Below, piece by piece: positions 54,372 through 63,716 of a DNA stretch of 64,000 nucleotides (positions are counted from its first letter, which is position 1; every line of letters begins with the position of its first letter). Origin of the DNA: Mesorhizobium sp. Root157 (GTDB lineage: Bacteria; Pseudomonadota; Alphaproteobacteria; Rhizobiales; Rhizobiaceae); NCBI RefSeq assembly GCF_001427385.1, contig NZ_LMGJ01000012.1, positions 186,433 to 250,432 on the forward strand, written 5' to 3'. The notes beneath the pieces were generated by a model that saw only the letters and a list, made by a program, of their open reading frames with translations, had not been told where the DNA came from and made no database searches. Made by a program: the position numbers and the translations under genes.

Positions 54372-54679
54372 CGACGACAAGCAACTGAAGTTGCTTGTCG
54401 GAAAATCGATCCGGTGGATCGATTTTAGTCAATTATGGGTGGGAGGTGCCGGAGGCACCGGGTCCCACCCCGGGCGCCGCCTGATGACGGGCACGATCTT
54501 TGTCCTCACCTTTTGGCGCGAAGATCTGGTACTTCGAGGCGTTTTCCGCCAACCTTCCGGCATCGTCATCCGCGGGTTTGGCCCGACGATAACGATGCAG
54601 CAAAACAGATCACAAGCTGCTCGGTAAGCAAACGAAAGACAAGATCGCGATGGGACGGCGTCCCTTAGAAATATTGCAT
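54372..54679. other. Spacer after lepA, hairpin-rich, no gene
   Basis: No coding frame here has family similarity. The first 100 bases hold three perfect inverted repeats (54375-54400, 54402-54426 and 54437-54470, described separately). The rest, to 54679, is ordinary GC-rich sequence and carries the transition to the AT-richer TIGR02391 gene on the opposite strand. Confidence 0.6.
54375..54470. repeat. Three consecutive perfect hairpins after lepA
   Basis: Hairpin 1: CGACAAGCAACT (54375-54386) pairs with AGTTGCTTGTCG (54389-54400). Hairpin 2: AAAATCGATCC (54402-54412) pairs with GGATCGATTTT (54416-54426). Hairpin 3: GGGTGGGA (54437-54444) pairs with TCCCACCC (54463-54470) and encloses GGTGCC/GGCACC. 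The first lies three bases after the lepA stop and the second ends in a short T run, so they could end lepA transcription; the third looks like a dispersed repeat. Confidence 0.75.
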
Positions 54680-55252
54680 TCAGGCGCTCTGACTAGATTC
54701 AAGCTCATTTGTCGGCGCTTCCAGATTTGCTGCCTTAGCTTTTCTTAAAAGGTGTTGGGCAAAAACCAACAGTTCAAGGGCGATGTCGGGCTCATCAACC
54801 CAATTAAACTCATGAGTTACCGGGTTGCGAATTCCCAACATGGCACCAGCGTACAACTGATGATAGCCGCGCTGCTCGTCCAATTGCGATTGACTAGTAC
54901 GATCACTCCAAAACAAGATGGGAGAGCGTGGGCTGAACGCTTGATCCATCAACTGCGTGCCAGAGTGACGGCTTATGCCAGATTTTTCACGTATAAACCT
55001 ATCTAGCGCCTTGTAAGCTTCCTGCACTGCCAAAGAATAGTGACCTGAGACAAACAAATCACGAGAAACGCCCTCTATCTCGGGCTCAGTAATTGTTATC
55101 GTGAATACATTGCTGGCAGCGGCATCATCGCTAGTAGGTGATGGCAGCGCCAACATCCTTGGAGCCGGCAAGGCGAGAACGCCTCTTGCCAAACCCAACT
55201 CAAGAACATTTTCCTGAAGCTTCTTCAGCGATTCAATTAGCCGGAGCGTCAT
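54680..55252 (-). CDS. TIGR02391-family protein, AT-rich, probably acquired
   Basis: A 190-residue protein with the TIGR02391 (Ymh-type) pattern in its C-terminal half: LFVSGHYSLAVQEAYKALDR, then GTQLMDQAF, GYHQLYAGAMLGIRNPVTHE and a final helix ALELLVFAQHLLRKAKAA. The residues G-H-Y and R-N-P-x-x-H are conserved in the family. These proteins often occur in mobile or defence-associated loci, but their activity is not established. The base content is clearly AT-richer than the neighbouring genes. Its start overlaps the end of the DUF5343-like stump by 20 bases. Confidence 0.8.
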   Translation of the reverse strand: MTLRLIESLKKLQENVLELGLARGVLALPAPRMLALPSPTSDDAAASNVFTITITEPEIEGVSRDLFVSGHYSLAVQEAYKALDRFIREKSGISRHSGTQLMDQAFSPRSPILFWSDRTSQSQLDEQRGYHQLYAGAMLGIRNPVTHEFNWVDEPDIALELLVFAQHLLRKAKAANLEAPTNELESSQSA

Positions 55253-55442
55253 TTAGGTAACGTCTCATGGCGGAGAAAATCGCTTCGATCTGTTCTGTAC
55301 CCGCATCTGCTCCAATATGTATTTGCAGATTAATGTTGAGGGGAATTGTATCAGTGCCCAATGCCCCAGTCCGTCTTACCTGAGTTGAAGCGCCACTTTT
55401 TGCATTTTGCTTCGGTGAGGGAGAGGCTGTGGCTAAGCTCAC
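55233..55442 (-). pseudogene. 3' stump of a DUF5343-like gene
   Basis: A frame of 69 codons in which only the C-terminal part looks real: GALGTDTIPLNINLQIHIGA and QIEAIFSAMRRYLND. This ending is typical of DUF5343-type proteins, which are several hundred residues long and are often coupled to TIGR02391 genes. Here the 5' part is missing: upstream of about 55440 the sequence changes to a GC-rich fragment of a toxin gene on the other strand. I infer a deletion that removed the front of the gene. The family call from 40 residues is uncertain. Confidence 0.55.
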
Positions 55443-55453
55443 TTTCTTCCGTG

Positions 55454-55669
55454 GCGCAGTGGGAAAGCCTCGCCATGAACCAACGGGACGGCAACAAGCG
55501 CGTGGCGTTTGCCTGCATGGATATCTTTCTCGGCCTCAACGGCGCGCGGCTGGAGGCCGGGCCGGACGACGTGATCGCCTTCATCTACCGCCATCTCGAA
55601 GCCGGCACCTTCCGCAAGCCGGTGCTGGAAGAGTGGCTGCGGGCGCATGTCATCCCAACTCAACTGTAA
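55454..55669 (+). pseudogene. C-terminal fragment of a Doc/Fic toxin gene
   Basis: The frame reads AQWESLAMNQRDGNKRVAFA, then CMDIFLGLNGARLEAGPDD and a helical end (LEEWLRAHV), matching the second half of death-on-curing (Doc) toxins. The Fic motif should be HPFxDGNKR; here the residues before DGNKR are NQR, so the catalytic His is lost and two residues are missing. The N-terminal half of Doc is absent and no antitoxin gene precedes it. The fragment abuts the broken DUF5343-like gene, so this junction is probably a recombination scar. It is not expected to be active. Confidence 0.75.
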
Positions 55670-55991
55670 CTCGAAGCGGCAAAGGAAAACTTCGTCATGC
55701 CGGCCAACTGAGCGGAGCGAGGGCGAACCGGCATCCATTCCGCCACAATGGGTCAGGGCGCACAACGCAGAATGTGGATCAAACCATCTCCATTGCTCCG
55801 CCAATCGCTTGATCCTGCTCACTCTCGCAAAAAAATCCATCCCCACCCTCTCCGCCTGCCCGCATACTCCACCTTATCGCCCTTGCGGGAGACCTGGTGC
55901 GCACCGGGTATCAGGGAAGGGCGACGGTGCCGGGCTGGTCGTCCACGGTGGGCGGCTGGGTGATGAGCCCCCAGGTTGAGGGAAGCCACCG

Positions 55992-56050
55992 GACGGGCGG
56001 CCGCAAGGTCGCATTACTTACCTAAACGAGCGTCCGAACGGCCGCCCGTC
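55992..56050. repeat. Inverted repeat with 11-bp arms
   Basis: GACGGGCGGCC (55992-56002) and its perfect complement GGCCGCCCGTC (56040-56050) enclose 37 bases. It is one of two such structures in the spacer before glcB. Confidence 0.7.
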
Positions 56051-56094
56051 TTCCCGACCTTTCGCGCTACAAGCAGAGGTCAGTTCTTTGACAA

Positions 56095-56157
56095 TGGCCA
56101 GACGGCGAAGCCGGGCGTGGCAACCATACAGCACGAACTCCGATAGCCGTCTGGCCA
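56095..56157. repeat. Inverted repeat with 12-bp arms
   Basis: TGGCCAGACGGC (56095-56106) and its perfect complement GCCGTCTGGCCA (56146-56157) enclose 39 bases. With the preceding element it suggests a small mosaic of intergenic repeats. Confidence 0.7.
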
Positions 56158-56395
56158 TCCGGGGCCCCCGCCAGCGACGAGCGCAGCGAGCGAGCTTAAG
56201 GGCGGGGCAGAAGACTCCCAGGGCCGAAAGGCAGAGTGGCGATGAACAAGCGCGCACCACTCCTCACCCCATAGGGGAAAAGGGTGGGCCAAGCCCATTG
56301 TTCCAACGGATCATTGACCCTTTGGCCCTGTCATGCCAAAGCGCCCGCATTGATGCCACCTACTCTTTCGGGTGGGGCTTGCGGAGATTTTTTGA

Positions 56396-58576
56396 ATGAC
56401 GAACCGGATCGAGATCGCCGGGCTGCGTATTGCGCGCCCCTTGCACGACTTTGTTGTCGGCGAGGCCTTGAAAGGCAGCGGGATCGAGGCGGAGAAATTC
56501 TGGTCCGGCTTTTCCGAAATCGTCCACGACCTCGCGCCGAAGAACCGGGCGCTGCTGGTAAAACGCGACGAGCTGCAGGCAAAACTCGACCAGTGGTATC
56601 GCGACAACGGCGCGCCCGCCGACATGGAGGCCTACAAGGCCTTCCTGCGCGACATCGGCTATCTCGTGCCGGAAGGCCCGGCCTTCTCGGTCACCACCGA
56701 AAACGTCGATGCCGAGATCGCGGAGGTCGCCGGCCCGCAACTCGTCGTTCCGGTCATGAATGCGCGCTATGCGCTCAACGCAGCCAACGCCCGCTGGGGT
56801 TCGCTCTACGACGCGCTTTACGGCACCGACGCCATTTCCGACGCCGGCGGCGCCGAAAAGGGCAAGGGCTACAATCCCAGGCGCGGCGCCAAGGTCATCG
56901 CCTGGGCGCGCGCCTTCCTCGACGAAGTCGCCCCGTTGGTGTCCGGCTCGTGGAAGGACGTCACCGCCCTTGCCGTCTCCGGCGGCCGGCTGAAGGTCGC
57001 GGTCGAAGCCGGCCCGACGGCGCTCAAGGATGCTTCCCATTTCGCCGGCTGGCGCGGCGAGGCGGCCAATCCCGGCGCGGTGCTGCTCGAGAAGAACGGC
57101 CTCCATGTCGAGATCGTCATCGACCGCAACAGCGTCATCGGCAGGGCCGACAAGGCCGGCATTGCCGATCTGGTGGTCGAGTCGGCACTCACCACCATCC
57201 AGGATTGCGAGGATTCCGTCGCCGCAGTGGATGCGGAAGACAAGGTCGTCGTCTATTCCAACTGGCTGGGCCTGATGCGCGGCGACCTCTCCGAGGAGAT
57301 TGCCAAGGGCGGCAAGAGCTTCACCCGCCGCCTCGCCGCCGACCGCACCTACACCGCGCCCGACGGCAGCGAACTTGTCCTGCCCGGCCGTTCGCTGATG
57401 CTGGTGCGCAATGTCGGCCACCTGATGACCAATCCGGCCATCCTGGATCGCGACGGCAACGAGGTGCCGGAAGGCATCATGGATGCGGCGATCACCGCGC
57501 TCATCTCCCTGAACGACATCGGCCCCGACGGCCGCCGCGCCAATTCCCGCGCCGGCTCGATGTATGTCGTCAAGCCGAAGATGCATGGCCCCGAGGAAGT
57601 TGCCTTCGCCGTCGAGGTTTTCGACCGCGTCGAGGCGCTCGTCGGCTTGGCGAAAAACACCATCAAGATGGGCATCATGGACGAGGAGCGGCGCACCACC
57701 GTCAACCTCAAGGAATGCATCCGCGCCGCTTCAGCGCGCATCGCCTTCATCAACACCGGCTTCCTCGACCGCACCGGCGACGAAATCCATACTTCCATGG
57801 AAGCCGGCCCGATGATCCGCAAGGGCGACATGAAGCAGGCGGCGTGGATCGGCGCCTACGAGAACTGGAACGTCGATACCGGCCTCGAATGCGGCCTTGT
57901 GCGCCATGCCCAGATCGGCAAGGGCATGTGGGCGATGCCGGATTTGATGGCGGCGATGCTGGAACAGAAGATCGCCCACCCCAAGGCCGGCGCCAATACC
58001 GCCTGGGTGCCGTCGCCGACCGCTGCGACCCTGCACGCCACCCACTATTTCCGCGTCGATGTGCCTGCCGTTCAGGAAACCCTGAAGGGCCGGCCAAAGG
58101 CCAGGCTGGACGACATCCTGTCGGTGCCGGTGGCAACCCGTCCCAACTGGACGCCGGACGACATCCAGCGCGAGCTGGACAACAACGCGCAAGGTATCCT
58201 CGGCTATGTCGTGCGCTGGATCGACCAGGGCGTCGGCTGCTCCAAGGTGCCCGACATCAACGACGTCGCCCTGATGGAAGACCGCGCCACCTTGCGCATT
58301 TCCTCGCAGCACATCGCCAACTGGCTGCGCCACAACGTCTGCACGAAGATCCAGGTCATGGATTCGCTGCAGCGCATGGCCGTCATCGTCGATCACCAGA
58401 ATGTCGGCGACCCGCTTTATAAGCCTATGGCGCCCGATTTCGACATGTCGATCGCCTTCCAGGCGGCCTGCGACCTCATCTTCAAGGGCGCGGTCCAACC
58501 GAGCGGCTACACCGAGCCTATCCTGCACGCCCGTCGGCTGGAATTGAAGGCCGGGGAGAGCGGGGCAAATACATAA
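56396..58576 (+). CDS. glcB: Malate synthase G
   Basis: Malate synthase G joins glyoxylate and acetyl-CoA to make malate, the second step of the glyoxylate shunt. The 726-residue length is that of the G isoform. Typical parts are the N-terminal [20 protein letters not shown], the barrel segments [20 protein letters not shown] and [20 protein letters not shown], and the C-terminal plug with [16 protein letters not shown]. Isocitrate lyase is not in this window. ATG 56396 has no clear ribosome site. The tsaB gene starts five bases after its stop codon. Confidence 0.97.
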   Translation: MTNRIEIAGLRIARPLHDFVVGEALKGSGIEAEKFWSGFSEIVHDLAPKNRALLVKRDELQAKLDQWYRDNGAPADMEAYKAFLRDIGYLVPEGPAFSVTTENVDAEIAEVAGPQLVVPVMNARYALNAANARWGSLYDALYGTDAISDAGGAEKGKGYNPRRGAKVIAWARAFLDEVAPLVSGSWKDVTALAVSGGRLKVAVEAGPTALKDASHFAGWRGEAANPGAVLLEKNGLHVEIVIDRNSVIGRADKAGIADLVVESALTTIQDCEDSVAAVDAEDKVVVYSNWLGLMRGDLSEEIAKGGKSFTRRLAADRTYTAPDGSELVLPGRSLMLVRNVGHLMTNPAILDRDGNEVPEGIMDAAITALISLNDIGPDGRRANSRAGSMYVVKPKMHGPEEVAFAVEVFDRVEALVGLAKNTIKMGIMDEERRTTVNLKECIRAASARIAFINTGFLDRTGDEIHTSMEAGPMIRKGDMKQAAWIGAYENWNVDTGLECGLVRHAQIGKGMWAMPDLMAAMLEQKIAHPKAGANTAWVPSPTAATLHATHYFRVDVPAVQETLKGRPKARLDDILSVPVATRPNWTPDDIQRELDNNAQGILGYVVRWIDQGVGCSKVPDINDVALMEDRATLRISSQHIANWLRHNVCTKIQVMDSLQRMAVIVDHQNVGDPLYKPMAPDFDMSIAFQAACDLIFKGAVQPSGYTEPILHARRLELKAGESGANT

Positions 58577-58580
58577 CTGC

Positions 58581-59258
58581 ATGATCGTCCTTGCCATCGA
58601 CTGTGCCGCAAGCCTCTGTGCCGCCTGTGTTTATGACACAGCTGCCGGCAAGGAACTCGGCCGCAATGTGCTGGATCTCGGCAAGGGGCATGCCGAGCAT
58701 CTGATGGCGGTGATCGCCGGTGCGCTGGAGCAAGCCGGCAAAGCCTATGCCGATCTGGGTGCCATTGCCGTCTCTGTGGGGCCGGGCTCATTCACTGGCG
58801 TGCGTGTGGGCGTTTCGGCGGCGCGAGGTCTTGCGTTGGCGCTGAAAATCCCCGCCGTCGGCGTGACCACGCTGGAGGCGCTGGCTGCTGCGGCTGCCGC
58901 TGAGTTTCCACATCGTGCGGTGCTGGCGGTACTCGACGCCGGGCGTGGCGAAATCCATGCCGCGCTGTATGATGAAGCGATGCAACTGCGCTTTGGACCC
59001 GCTGTGACGACACTGGAAGGGGCCACCGACATGGCGGCCAAATCGCAGCCGGTCCTAGCCGGCACGGCAGCCGCGTTGGTTGCCGATGCGGCTGGTCGAT
59101 CTTTCGATGTCGGTCCGGCAGGTGCGACCGCCGATATTCCCGTATACGCTCGTCTTGCCGCCGCCAAGGGAGTTGGTGCCAAACCCGCGCCCGTCTATCT
59201 GCGCGGGGCCGACGCCAAGCCGCAGGCCGGCTTCGTCTTGCCGAGGGCCAAGCCTTGA
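58581..59258 (+). CDS. tsaB: tRNA t6A modification protein TsaB
   Basis: TsaB works with TsaD and TsaE to attach the threonylcarbamoyl group to A37 of tRNAs reading ANN codons. The 225-residue protein has an ASKHA-type fold: ILAIDCAASLCAA-like start (IVLAIDCAASLCAACVYDTA), the GPGSFTGVRVGVSAARGLAL signature and TTLEALAAAAAAEFP. TsaB lacks the His residues of TsaD and is inactive alone. tsaD is not in this window. The gene leads the rimI-plsC-miaB-phoH-ybeY-corC cluster. Confidence 0.94.
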   Translation: MIVLAIDCAASLCAACVYDTAAGKELGRNVLDLGKGHAEHLMAVIAGALEQAGKAYADLGAIAVSVGPGSFTGVRVGVSAARGLALALKIPAVGVTTLEALAAAAAAEFPHRAVLAVLDAGRGEIHAALYDEAMQLRFGPAVTTLEGATDMAAKSQPVLAGTAAALVADAAGRSFDVGPAGATADIPVYARLAAAKGVGAKPAPVYLRGADAKPQAGFVLPRAKP

Positions 59259-59304
59259 TCTGTGGCAAAGAGGCGTTAAGCATCAACCGGCAAGGGCTGG
59301 GCTG

Positions 59305-59799
59305 ATGCGCATCCCGTTCCTGACGCCCCGTCGCCGCGACTATGTCCTTGAGCCGCTGTCGACGATCGATAGCCCCGCATTATCGCTGCTCCATCAGGAG
59401 GATTTCGTGCGGCCCTGGTCCGATACCGAATTTGCCACCTTGCTGGCGCAGGACACCGTCTTCGGCTACGCCGCGCGCGAGGTCGGGCAGGGCGGTCGCT
59501 CGCCTGTCGGCTTCGTGCTGGCCAGGCTTGCCGCCGGGGAGGGCGAAATCCTCACTGTCGCGGTCGCCCGTTCGCATCGCAGGCAAGGTATCGGCTGGCG
59601 ATTGATGGACGCCGTATTGCGTGAACTGCATGGGGAGCGCGCCGAAGCCCTGTTCCTCGAAGTCGATGAAACCAACGCTGCGGCGATCGCGCTTTATCGG
59701 CGACTGGGATTCGGCGAAGTCGGCAAGCGCCCGAACTACTACCGCTCGCCCGAGCATGGCCCGACTGGCGCGCTTGTCATGCGCCGCGACCTTCGCTGA
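59305..59799 (+). CDS. rimI: Ribosomal-protein-type N-acetyltransferase RimI-like
   Basis: A 164-residue GNAT acetyltransferase. The acetyl-CoA loop is VARSHRRQGIGWRLMDAVL (R/Q-x-x-G-x-G/A form), followed by LEVDETNAAAIALYRRLGF, the standard RimI arrangement, and KRPNYY. RimI acetylates the N-terminus of ribosomal protein S18, and in many Gram-negatives it is coded next to tsaB, as here. The start ATG 59305 is the first one consistent with family length. It may also act on other substrates. Confidence 0.9.
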   Translation: MRIPFLTPRRRDYVLEPLSTIDSPALSLLHQEDFVRPWSDTEFATLLAQDTVFGYAAREVGQGGRSPVGFVLARLAAGEGEILTVAVARSHRRQGIGWRLMDAVLRELHGERAEALFLEVDETNAAAIALYRRLGFGEVGKRPNYYRSPEHGPTGALVMRRDLR

Positions 59800-59817
59800 T
59801 GTGAGGGCGAAAAGAGG

Positions 59818-60642
59818 ATGGCCAAGATCAGGACGTTTCTGGCGCTGGTGTTCGTCGCGGCAAGCACGCTCCTGCTCGTGCCGCTGCAACTCGTGTCGAT
59901 GAAGACAGGGCTGTGGCGCGAGACCGTCATATTGAGGCTCTGGCACAAGGCGATCCTGAGGGCGCTCGGCCTGCGCGTCCATGCCACCGGAACGCTGTCG
60001 AACGAACGTCCGTTGCTGGTGGCGGCCAACCATGTGTCCTGGACCGATATCGCCGTCCTTGGCTCGCTGGCCGACGTGCGTTTCATCGCCAAGGCCGACA
60101 TGGAAGGCTGGCCGCTGATCGGGTTCCTGTCGAAATTGCAGCGCACCGTCTTCATCGAACGTGAGCGCAGGCGCAAGTCCGGCGATCAGGCCAGCGAAAT
60201 TGCTGGGCGGCTGGCCAATGGCGACGCCATGGTGCTGTTTGCCGAAGGCACGACCGGCGACGGCAACATGGTCCTGCCGTTCAAAAGCACGCTGTTTGGC
60301 GCAGCAGCCATGGCGGTTTCGGGCGGTGCGGCTGAGGAAGTGTTCATCCAGCCGGTGGCGATTGCCTATACGCGCCTGCATGGCTTGCCGCTCGGCCGCC
60401 AGCACCGGCCCCACGCCGCGTGGATCGGGGACCAGGATCTGGTGCCGCATGTCAAGGATCTGTTGGCTGAGGGCGCCATGGATGTGGAGGTTCATTTCGG
60501 CGAGCCGGTGGCGTTTTCTTCCGCCTCGAACCGCAAGCAGGCCTCACGCCTCATGGAAAAACAGGTCAATGCGATGATGCAGGGGGCGTTGCGTGAACCT
60601 CGCCCCAGTCGACCCGGCGCCTCGAGCCGGCCCAAGGCGTAG
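59818..60642 (+). CDS. plsC: 1-acyl-sn-glycerol-3-phosphate acyltransferase (PlsC-like)
   Basis: A 274-residue membrane-bound acyltransferase that makes phosphatidic acid from lysophosphatidic acid. The catalytic HX4D is in [20 protein letters not shown], and the acceptor motif is [20 protein letters not shown]. An N-terminal hydrophobic segment ([20 protein letters not shown]) anchors it. It could instead make ornithine lipid (OlsA) in rhizobia; OlsA belongs to the same family. It lies 18 bases after rimI and 43 bases before the miaB start. Confidence 0.87.
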   Translation: MAKIRTFLALVFVAASTLLLVPLQLVSMKTGLWRETVILRLWHKAILRALGLRVHATGTLSNERPLLVAANHVSWTDIAVLGSLADVRFIAKADMEGWPLIGFLSKLQRTVFIERERRRKSGDQASEIAGRLANGDAMVLFAEGTTGDGNMVLPFKSTLFGAAAMAVSGGAAEEVFIQPVAIAYTRLHGLPLGRQHRPHAAWIGDQDLVPHVKDLLAEGAMDVEVHFGEPVAFSSASNRKQASRLMEKQVNAMMQGALREPRPSRPGASSRPKA

Positions 60643-60685
60643 AATCGGCTGTTTTTTGCTACTGAAAGGCGTTAGAAGCCGCCGC

Positions 60686-62083
60686 ATGGAACTGGAAACG
60701 ACAAGCCTCGATGAATGCGCTGCGCTTGGCAGCGCGCCTGCGATGCCGAAAAAGGTCTTCGTGAAGACCTATGGCTGTCAGATGAATGTCTACGATTCGC
60801 AACGCATGACCGATGCGCTCGTAGCAGACGGCTATGTGGCGACTGAAGCCATCGATAATGCCGATCTGGTGCTCCTGAACACTTGCCATATCCGGGAGAA
60901 GGCGGCCGAAAAAGTCTACTCGGAACTTGGCCGTCTCCGCGATCTGAAGTCTGAACGGGCAGAAGCCGGGCGTGATCTTACGATCGGCGTTACGGGTTGT
61001 GTGGCGCAGGCCGAAGGCGGCGAGATACTCCGGCGCTCGCCCTCCGTAGACCTGGTCATAGGGCCGCAGACCTATCACCGCCTGCCCGACGTACTTGCCA
61101 AGGTCCGCAAGGGCGAGAAGGTCGTCGAGACCGACTATGCCATCGAGGACAAGTTCGAGCATCTGCCGCAGCCGAGGCGCGCCGAAGTCATCAAGCGTGG
61201 CGTCACGGCATTTCTGACCGTGCAGGAAGGTTGTGACAAGTTCTGCACCTTCTGCGTCGTGCCCTATACGCGTGGTTCCGAAGTCTCGCGCCCGGTCAAG
61301 CAGATCGTCGCCGAAGCCGAGCGCCTCGCCGAGGCGGGGGTGCGCGAAGTCACGCTGCTCGGCCAGAATGTCAATGCCTGGCACGGCGAGGGTCCGGACG
61401 GCAGCGAGTGGGGCCTCGGCCGACTGCTTTTTCGCTTGGCGGAAATCCCCGGCCTTGCCCGCCTGCGCTACACCACCAGCCATCCGCGCGACATGGACGA
61501 TGACCTGATCGCTGCACATCGCGATCTGGCCGTGCTGATGCCTTACCTGCATCTGCCGGTGCAGTCCGGTTCGGATCGCATCTTGAAGGCGATGAACCGC
61601 CGCCACAAGGCGGCTGACTATCTGCGGCTGATCGAACGTGTCCGTGGCGCGCGCGCCGACATTGCCATGTCGGGTGACTTCATCGTCGGCTTCCCCGGTG
61701 AGACCGAAGGCGATTTCGAGGCGACGATGCAGATCGTGCGCGAGGTCGGCTACGCCTCGGCGTTCTCCTTCAAGTATTCACCGCGCCCCGGCACGCCGGG
61801 CGCCGAAATGGACGGCCATGTGCCCGATGAGGTCAAGGACGAGCGCTTGCAGCGGTTGCAGTCGTTGCTGGTCGAACAGCAACAGGGCTTCACGCAAAGC
61901 ATGGTTGGGCGCACGATGTCGACCCTGATCGAGAAGCCGGGCCGGCAGGCCGGCCAGAAGGTCGGACGGTCGCCGTGGCTGCAACCGGTTATTGTTGATG
62001 AAAAGGTCGCGGAAATCGGTGACATTGTAGACGTGCGAATCACGAAGACTGGCTACAATAGCCTGTTCGCCGAACCGGCCTGA
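60686..62083 (+). CDS. miaB: tRNA-2-methylthio-N6-dimethylallyladenosine synthase MiaB
   Basis: MiaB is a radical SAM enzyme that adds a methylthio group to i6A37 of tRNAs. The 465-residue protein has an N-terminal UPF0004 domain with three Cys ([24 protein letters not shown]) and the radical SAM motif [16 protein letters not shown] (CxxxCxxC), then a TRAM domain at the end. ATG 60686 is preferred to an earlier in-frame start at 60593, which lies inside plsC and lacks similarity. It is followed by phoH after 29 bases. Confidence 0.96.
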   Translation: MELETTSLDECAALGSAPAMPKKVFVKTYGCQMNVYDSQRMTDALVADGYVATEAIDNADLVLLNTCHIREKAAEKVYSELGRLRDLKSERAEAGRDLTIGVTGCVAQAEGGEILRRSPSVDLVIGPQTYHRLPDVLAKVRKGEKVVETDYAIEDKFEHLPQPRRAEVIKRGVTAFLTVQEGCDKFCTFCVVPYTRGSEVSRPVKQIVAEAERLAEAGVREVTLLGQNVNAWHGEGPDGSEWGLGRLLFRLAEIPGLARLRYTTSHPRDMDDDLIAAHRDLAVLMPYLHLPVQSGSDRILKAMNRRHKAADYLRLIERVRGARADIAMSGDFIVGFPGETEGDFEATMQIVREVGYASAFSFKYSPRPGTPGAEMDGHVPDEVKDERLQRLQSLLVEQQQGFTQSMVGRTMSTLIEKPGRQAGQKVGRSPWLQPVIVDEKVAEIGDIVDVRITKTGYNSLFAEPA

Positions 62084-62112
62084 GCAAGGCCACGGCAGAT
62101 GAGGAGAGACGG

Positions 62113-63162
62113 TTGAGCGCTGCCGATCTGAAGAACGTGCCCTCTAAGCTGGAGTCGGGGGCATCGGACATGGCGCACATCGTTCTGACCTTCGACAACA
62201 ACAAGCTGGCGAGCGCCCTTTACGGTCAGTTCGATGAGAACCTGGCCAGGCTCGAGCAAAAGCTCGGGGTCGATATCCGTTCGCGTGGCAACCAACTCAC
62301 CATCAAGGGTTCGTCGTCGGCGGCAGAGCAGGCACGCCGCGCGCTGGACAGCCTCTATGACATCCTGCAGAAGGGCGTTGATATCGGCCAGTCCGACGTC
62401 GACGGAGCGGTGCGGATGGCGGTCGCTGCCGACGATCAACTCACGCTGCCGACATTGGAGCGCAAGGGCAAGGTGTCAGCCGCGCAGATTTCGACCCGCA
62501 AGAAGACCATCTATGCCCGTTCGCTCAATCAGGACGCCTATATGCGGGCGCTAGAGCGCTCCGAATTGGTGTTCGGCATCGGTCCCGCTGGCACCGGCAA
62601 GACCTATCTGGCGGTCGCGCATGCGGCCATGCTGCTCGAACGCGGCATGGTCGAGCGCATCATCCTGTCCCGGCCAGCCGTGGAAGCCGGCGAGCGGCTT
62701 GGCTTCCTGCCCGGCGACATGAAGGAAAAGGTCGATCCCTATCTGCGACCGCTCTACGACGCACTCTACGATATGATGCCGGGAGACAAGGTCGAACGGG
62801 CGATAGCCGCGGGCGTCATCGAGATCGCGCCGCTGGCCTTCATGCGCGGCCGCACGCTGGCGCATGCCGCTGTCATCCTTGATGAGGCGCAGAATACCAC
62901 GCAGATGCAGATGAAGATGTTCCTGACGCGCCTGGGCGAGAATTCACGCATGATCGTCACCGGTGACCCGACCCAGATCGACTTGCCGCAAAATACGCGC
63001 TCCGGCCTGGTCGAGGCTTTGCGGGTTCTGGATGGGGTGCCGGGGATTGTCACCGTGCGTTTCAACGACACCGACGTGGTGCGCCACCCGCTGGTTGCCG
63101 AGATCGTCAGGGCCTACGATCGCGACGGCAAGGTCGCCCGCGGCCTTGGCGTGGAAGGCTGA
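62113..63162 (+). CDS. phoH: PhoH-family ATPase (PhoH/YbeZ)
   Basis: A 349-residue ATPase of the YbeZ/PhoH group, which acts with YbeY in RNA processing and ribosome quality control. An N-terminal KH-like region (about 15-95) precedes the P-loop: Walker [17 protein letters not shown], then [20 protein letters not shown] and the Walker [18 protein letters not shown] 62113 is the start, because GAGGAGAG lies right before it; the next ATG is inside the N-terminal domain. ybeY begins 13 bases after its stop, the usual pairing. Confidence 0.94.
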   Translation: MSAADLKNVPSKLESGASDMAHIVLTFDNNKLASALYGQFDENLARLEQKLGVDIRSRGNQLTIKGSSSAAEQARRALDSLYDILQKGVDIGQSDVDGAVRMAVAADDQLTLPTLERKGKVSAAQISTRKKTIYARSLNQDAYMRALERSELVFGIGPAGTGKTYLAVAHAAMLLERGMVERIILSRPAVEAGERLGFLPGDMKEKVDPYLRPLYDALYDMMPGDKVERAIAAGVIEIAPLAFMRGRTLAHAAVILDEAQNTTQMQMKMFLTRLGENSRMIVTGDPTQIDLPQNTRSGLVEALRVLDGVPGIVTVRFNDTDVVRHPLVAEIVRAYDRDGKVARGLGVEG

Positions 63163-63175
63163 TCGCGGCGTCACC

Positions 63176-63688
63176 ATGCCCATAGGCACACCACCGTCCG
63201 CGACCGCTTTGTCGCACCCTCTCGATATCGATCTTCTGGTCGAGGCTGGCCAGTGGCCGGACGAGAAAGTACTGAGGCAATTTGTCGAGCGATCTGCAGG
63301 CGCGGCCTTTGCCGAGATCGGTTCGGCTTGGTCGGGTCAAAGCGAGCTTAGCATCGTTTTTTCCGACGATGCTAATATCCGTGAGTTGAATGCCGGCTGG
63401 CGGGGCAAGGACAAGCCGACCAACGTGTTGTCTTTCCCGGCATTTCCGACGTCGGGTGGCGGGCCGTTGCCGCCTATGCTGGGCGATATCGTGCTTGCAT
63501 TCGAGACGGTTTCGCTGGAGGCGGAACTGGAAGAAAAGCCGATCGAGAACCATATCAGTCATCTCGTCATCCATGGCCTCCTGCATCTTTTAGGCTATGA
63601 TCACGAGACCGACGCCGAGGCCGAGGCCATGGAGGCCGTCGAGCGCGCAGCGCTGGCGAGGCTTGCCATTCCCGATCCCTATGCGTAA
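63176..63688 (+). CDS. ybeY: rRNA maturation RNase YbeY
   Basis: YbeY is a zinc endoribonuclease needed for 16S rRNA 3'-end maturation. The 170-residue protein has the metal-binding motif [11 protein letters not shown] (HxxxHxxGxxH form) and the conserved SFPAFP and [18 protein letters not shown] segment. The start at 63176 is the first ATG after the phoH stop. The gene ends with TAA inside a possible start of the next gene. YbeY has strong effects in Sinorhizobium, where it was well studied. Confidence 0.95.
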   Translation: MPIGTPPSATALSHPLDIDLLVEAGQWPDEKVLRQFVERSAGAAFAEIGSAWSGQSELSIVFSDDANIRELNAGWRGKDKPTNVLSFPAFPTSGGGPLPPMLGDIVLAFETVSLEAELEEKPIENHISHLVIHGLLHLLGYDHETDAEAEAMEAVERAALARLAIPDPYA

Positions 63689-63716
63689 CTACGAGGCGCA
63701 AACCAACCGGACGACG

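Larger units (their letters stand above)
55670..56395. other. 726-bp non-coding stretch before glcB, with dispersed repeats
   Basis: I see no gene here. The start (55695-55735, GTCATGCCGGCCAACTGAGC and onward) looks like a dispersed intergenic element. Two clear inverted repeats occur at 55992-56050 and 56095-56157 (listed separately). Sequence around 56160-56290 (rich in GGGCGGGG and AGCGAGCGAG) resembles repetitive GC elements as well. The glcB promoter should lie in 56290-56395. Confidence 0.55.

Noticed and set aside
54391..54668. Short frames of 77-78 codons after lepA
   Set aside because: They run through hairpins and repeats, and have no ribosome site or similarity.
55647..55979. 110-codon frame after the Doc fragment
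   Set aside because: It covers dispersed repeat sequence, with Ser/Pro/His-rich random-looking composition.
56284..58422. 712-codon frame overlapping glcB in another frame on the same strand
   Set aside because: Arg/Gly-rich composition and no similarity; glcB is certain.
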